Assembly: GCA_037447655.1 (NCBI GenBank)
Contig: JBBHKE010000876.1
Location: 62,001-126,000, forward strand
DNA: 64,000 nt
Source: Zygnema cylindricum
Lineage: Eukaryota > Streptophyta > Zygnematophyceae > Zygnematales > Zygnemataceae
Reading direction: 5' to 3'
Part shown: positions 59,692 to 64,000 of the stretch, piece after piece
Layout: the number at the start of each line of letters is the position of its first letter
Numbering within the stretch: the stretch's first letter is position 1
Translations under genes and position numbers: made by a program
The notes under the pieces: model-generated
The model's database searches: none
Seen by the model: only the letters and a program-made list of their open reading frames with translations
What the model was told of the DNA's origin: nothing

Positions 59692-60749
59692 GCCTGAAAC
59701 TGTGAGACCTCCATAAGTCCTCAGAGTGGACAGCTTCTAAGAAGCCTTTAGGATAACCCTGACCCCTTTGTGTTTCAGCAAAAACAAATGCCACCCTGGC
59801 AGACAATAACTCTGACCAACTTCACTCCTTTGAAGGCAAGACTCCCTTGAGTCGATAGCAAAAAAAATCTCTCAATTTGCTCCCCTGAGCAATAAGTTAT
59901 GGAGGGTCAAAATTGACCTTTTGTACCGAAGCTCTCTGGGAGAGAGGGTCCTATCTCCTAATTTTTCTAAGTCCTATCTCTCTCACAAACTCTATCTACT
60001 GTAGTACGGAGCCAATCAGATTACAGTTCCGTACACAAAAGTACAGTTGCCGGTGTACTTTCTGTACGGACACTGTACGACATGGCCTAAATGTCGACAT
60101 GTGGTATGTCCGAATTCGCTCCCTTAATCCTCAGAGATGCCGCGATCCAATGTCATTCCGCCACGTGTCATCCGATGTGGCGATGACCACAAACCGCCGA
60201 AATCCTCTTCCGCGATCTCGGCGTTATTTTTGGCCGTCGGATTAAATTCACATTTAATCGTAGCCGTAATAAATACATGCGCGGTATTCGTTTCATTAAA
60301 AAAATAAATGCGCGGTATCGGTTTCTTATCCGTACCGTAATCCGTACTTTTACATTACTGGATCTATGTATCCCGTAAACAGTTACAGTTAAATGAATTA
60401 TCCTACCTGATAATGTTTAATTAAATATCGAACCATATAGTACGTAACACTAGTTAAAGACTTAACGGCTAAGGCTACCGGCTACCGGCTGTCTGCCGTC
60501 CGGTAGGTACCAGGATCAAATCCTGTGGCCGGCACATACCTTTTATTAAATAAACCCCTAACTAATATATATTTCCCGTAAACCTCTGGATAGCCTAGGT
60601 AGCCATGGCTCTAGCTCCCTCTCCAATTTCTCAGTGACTGCGACAAGTTTGAGAGTTGGAGAGAGAAGTTAGAGGTAAACTGCCTCGGCTTCTTTCTATA
60701 TTTCTATTTAGACCTAGAAAATACTTGAAATGGATGATTAATTTCTACA
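59692..60749 (-). mobile_element. 3' LTR of copia 2
   Basis: Read on the minus strand it begins TGTAGAAATTAATC at 60749, directly after the polypurine tract AAGGGGAG (60750-60757), and ends CAGGCA at 59692, the canonical TG...CA form. Length is about 1058 bp. It lies between the pol stop of copia 2 and the broken reverse transcriptase of copia 1. The relative at 52199-53276 supports its extent. Confidence 0.82.
60461..60535 (+). other. tRNA-like segment inside the copia LTR
   Basis: GGATCAAATCC (60513-60523) is one base from a B-box consensus and sits in a T-arm-like hairpin. AACGGCTAAGGC upstream resembles a D-arm and A box. TTTT follows at 60541. Antisense to the LTR, about 215-290 bases from its start, as in the relative at 52399-52475. 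A complete cloverleaf cannot be drawn. Confidence 0.55.
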
Positions 60750-63700
60750 CTCCCCTTATATTCTAGTCAATATTTAATTTCAGACCACACTTCTCCCTGC
60801 AGAAAATTAGCTTAGGGGAAGGCACAAGTTTGGTCATCATATCTGCTACCATCTCACTATCTGGTCGGTACTCTAAACTGATTATTTTGTTTTCTACTTT
60901 CTCTTTAACAAAGCTGAGTCTGATGTCCATGTGTTTGGCTTTAAAATGATGTTTAGGATTGGCAAAAATTGCGATTGCTGCCTGATTATCACAAAAAAAA
61001 TTCTTGACACCACTCTTAAGGTGACCAAGCTCACCAAGCAAAGACTTGACCCACATTAATTCTTTTACAGCAGAGGAAGAGGCCATATACTCAGCCTCCA
61101 TCGTGGACTGAGCAATAACTTTTTGATGTTTGCTACTCCAATAGCAAGCCCCATCACCCACATATAATACATATCCAGAAGGGCATCTCCTCATCGGAGC
61201 ATCACCATAACTGGCATCACTCCAAGTAGTGATGTCAGTATTCTCCCCACCCAAATGCAACCAAAGATCCCTAGTTCCTATCAAATATCTAAGGACTCTC
61301 TTAGCTGCCTCCCAATCCCTCTTTGTGGGAGCATTTAGACTTCTACTCAGCACTCCTATAGTTGCAGCTAAATCCGGCTGGGTACAATTCATAAAATAGA
61401 TTAGACTTCCCACTACTTGCCTGTAAGGAATAGTCTGCATGAACTTCTGTTCTTCAGGAGATAAATCCTCGTCTAAGACAATGACTCCTTCTTCCTCACT
61501 CCCCTCACTTCCCTTCTTCAACTCCATTGGAGTTGTACAACTATTAGCTTTATCCATTTGAAATTTTTCAAGCATGTTCCTTATTGCTTCCTTTTGAGTC
61601 AATCTTATAATTTTTCTTTTTCGGTCTCTTTCTACTTGAATTCCCAAAATATATTTTGCTTCCCCCATATCCTTCATTTCAAATCTCCCCTTAAGATCAT
61701 TTTTCAGTTTATTAATTTTTTCCATTGATTTACTTAAGACAAGCAAATCATCAACATAAATTGCAATAAATATAAAACCTTCCTCATCTTCGAAAACATA
61801 GATTGAGTGATCTGAGCTGATCCGGATATATCCCAGACCGGTAAGAAACTCATCAAGCTTATTATTCCACTGTCGAGGCGTCTGTTTCAAACCATAAAAA
61901 GATTTAATTAGCTGGCATACCTTACTCTCCTCTCCTTCCTCCACAAACCCTTCGGGTTGTTGCATGAAGATCTCCTCTTCTAATTCTCCATGCAAAAAGG
62001 CTGTCTTGATGTCCATCTGGTGCTCTTCCATGACTTCCGCTGCTGCCAGGCTGAGAAGTTTGCGGACGGAGGGAAATCTGACCACCGGGGCAAAGGTTTC
62101 CTCGTATCAATTCCCTCTTTTTGTGTAAATCCCTTTGCCACTAATCGGGCCTTGTAGCGCTCAATTATGTTATCTGGGTTCAGTTTTAATTTGAAAACCC
62201 ACTTACAACCGATTGGTTTTCAGTTAGGTGGACAATCCACCAGCTCCCAAGTATCGGCTGCCATAATTGAGGCCATCTCCTCATTGATGGCTGTCTTCCA
62301 CGGGTTTCTTTCTGGACAAGTCATCGCCTCTCCATAAGTTTGAGGTTCATCTTGATGAGATAGTTTAGTTACCTTGTTATTAACTTGTTTTTCTTATAGT
62401 CTTTTGCTACTTCTTCTTCCCCCCTCAAAATCAGAGGCCGGAATAGATGGTTCTCGTGGATTCTTTCGAACAAACTCGGCTTCTCCCCTATCCCTTGATT
62501 CCGAATCAATTTCCACCACGCCTTCCGCTTCGGGTAGAGTTGTCACTAGAGTTTCCACAGCCGAGTCTTTTTCGGTCTAATTTGTACCAGGAAGAATGTC
62601 ATCTTCTCTAAAACCTTGATATGTAGGAAGCTCAAAGTCATCGGAATTTTCTGACTCAAATCTGATTTTTACTGACTTTGTATATTTGAATGGATCCACA
62701 GACTTTCCTTCATCTATAACTACTAGATGCTTTACTAAGATTATATCTTCCCTTTTTAGATCATAAACTCTATATCCTTTAACATCCTCATCATATCCCA
62801 ATAAGTATCCCGGTTTTCCTTTAGGATCTAGCTTCCAATTAGACCGATCTGTATCTAGACTGAATACTTGACTACCGAAAACCTTTAAGTGAGATATGTC
62901 TGGTTTCCGGCCTGTCCATCTCTCATTAGGTGTTTGATCTTTTATAGCTGAAGTAAGAACTCTATTCTTGAGGTAATTAGCACAGTTCATTGCTTCTGCC
63001 CAAAACCTTTTTCCTATCTTTTTATCTGACAACATACTTCTAGCACTATCACTTAGTGTTATATTTAACCTTTCAGCTACCCCATTCTGTTCCGGATTTT
63101 TTGGAACTGTCTTTTGGTGTTGGACCCCATCTTCCCTAAGAAAAACCTCAAACTGGTTAGAAGTATACTCTCCACCATTGTCACTCCTTACTTTCTTGAT
63201 TGGAGTTTCATGGAGTTTTTCGCTCCATGCTTTATATTGTCTAAAACAATACTGAGCTTCGGACTTGTTTTTCAAAACATACACTCGGGAATACCGAGAC
63301 CAATCATTAGTGATAGTCATGATAAATCTCTTCCCCTCGGTGAGGGCACTTTAGCTGGTCCCCAAATATCTGTGTGTACTAGATCTAGAATTTTTTCTCC
63401 CTTATAGGTGGCTGTTTTAGGAAATGGTAATCTGTGTGTTTTATCCATTACAATCACTTATATTATCAATCTCACTGAACTTAATCCCTTCCACCACTCC
63501 CATCTTTTTCATCTCTCTTACCTTGTCTAGATTCACATGCCCAAGCCTCTTATGCCACATCATAATATCATGAACACCAGCATAATAAAGTTTCTTCTTT
63601 TCATTACTTAAACCAACCTAAACATCCCATGGCTACCTTTCTCAATAATGAAATAGACATCCTCCTCAAAACTAGCAGTAAAGACTCCTTCCCTAGTGCT

Positions 63701-64000
63701 AGTAAAAAAACCCTTATCATCTAATACGGATGTAGAGATGAGGTTTTTGTTCAGCTCCGGAATAAACAATACATCGGAGAATGTTACTACGGATGTCTTT
63801 CCTTCTACTAACACTTTCAAATCTACCGATCCTACAAGAGTAGTGGTGACTATCCTTACATCCCCGTACTCTATCTCTACGGTGGGAATATTTCTTATCT
63901 TAGTGAACAGGTGCCTATCCTTACACATGTGCATGGAGGCACCTGAATCTACAATCTAACGTGCTTCACCTTTCAATCCACCGTAAGCACATTTCTGCTT
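60750..64000 (-). pseudogene. Ty1/copia retrotransposon pol (copia 2), continues beyond the window
   Basis: Minus-strand domains in order: protease with VDSGASMHM near 63950, integrase zinc region (WHKRLGHVNLDK) about 63570, integrase core (DLVHTDIWGPAKVPS; KKVRSDNGGEYTS; NPEQNGVAERL) 63420-62900, reverse transcriptase with AIYVDDLLVLS near 61760, and RNase H (TTWSDASYG, AQSTMEAEYMAS, FFCDNQAAIAI), ending at a stop at 60763. The segment 62085-60763 (440 codons) is uninterrupted. Damage: a TAG three codons before the protease Asp, frame changes near 63600, 63350 and 62580, and a one-base deletion near 62105 before the reverse transcriptase block. gag and the 5' LTR lie outside. It is therefore a recent but defective insertion. 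Confidence 0.92.

Noticed and set aside
1..64000. CRISPR arrays, operons, ribosome binding sites or other bacterial systems
   Set aside because: The genes are intron-split eukaryotic genes; the tandem repeats present are coding repeats, microsatellites or minisatellites without spacer structure.

Overview
The window is a stretch of nuclear DNA from a green plant-lineage eukaryote. It holds an NLP-type RWP-RK/PB1 transcription factor, a ROOT UVB SENSITIVE (DUF647) gene, a MAK16 ribosome-biogenesis gene and a putatively plastid-targeted coiled-coil gene. All are cut into short exons by GT-AG introns, some several kb long. NLPs with RWP-RK plus PB1 point to streptophytes. The divergent linkers and long repeat-filled introns make me favour a charophyte-type alga or another non-flowering lineage; that placement is inference.

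Layout. 0.9-2.2 kb: decayed non-LTR-like retroelement tail. 2.7-7.65 kb: a dense nest of non-autonomous DNA transposons, several with perfect 8-bp target duplications. 8.46-15.29 kb (+): NLP gene, 8 exons, about 1374 aa. 17.5-18.4 kb (-): second retroelement tail. 19.42-25.49 kb (-): RUS6-like gene, 10 exons, about 618 aa. 28.57-38.05 kb (-): MAK16, 9 exons, 306 aa. 40.26-47.27 kb (+): coiled-coil gene, 4 exons, about 881 aa, with some 41 tandem 11-residue repeats. 49.5-55.8 kb: two direct copies of a 2.17-kb unit flanking an inverted LTR pair and a transposon end. 56.4-57.35 kb: polypurine block. 57.7-64 kb: two Ty1/copia elements, the minus-strand one inserted into the plus-strand one.

The exon models were built by hand. 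Every intron has GT-AG ends and the reading phase carries across every junction. The four genes do not form a pathway: nitrate-type transcription control, DUF647 function, 60S ribosome assembly and a structural plastid protein. What unites the window is its mobile DNA. A MITE family with TA target sites has seeded introns of three of the four genes, and its hairpin tip resembles a 5' splice site. hAT-like elements are stacked three deep. An LTR family carries a tRNA-like segment, in antisense, at the same offset in two divergent copies. No CRISPR, operon or bacterial-type system is present.
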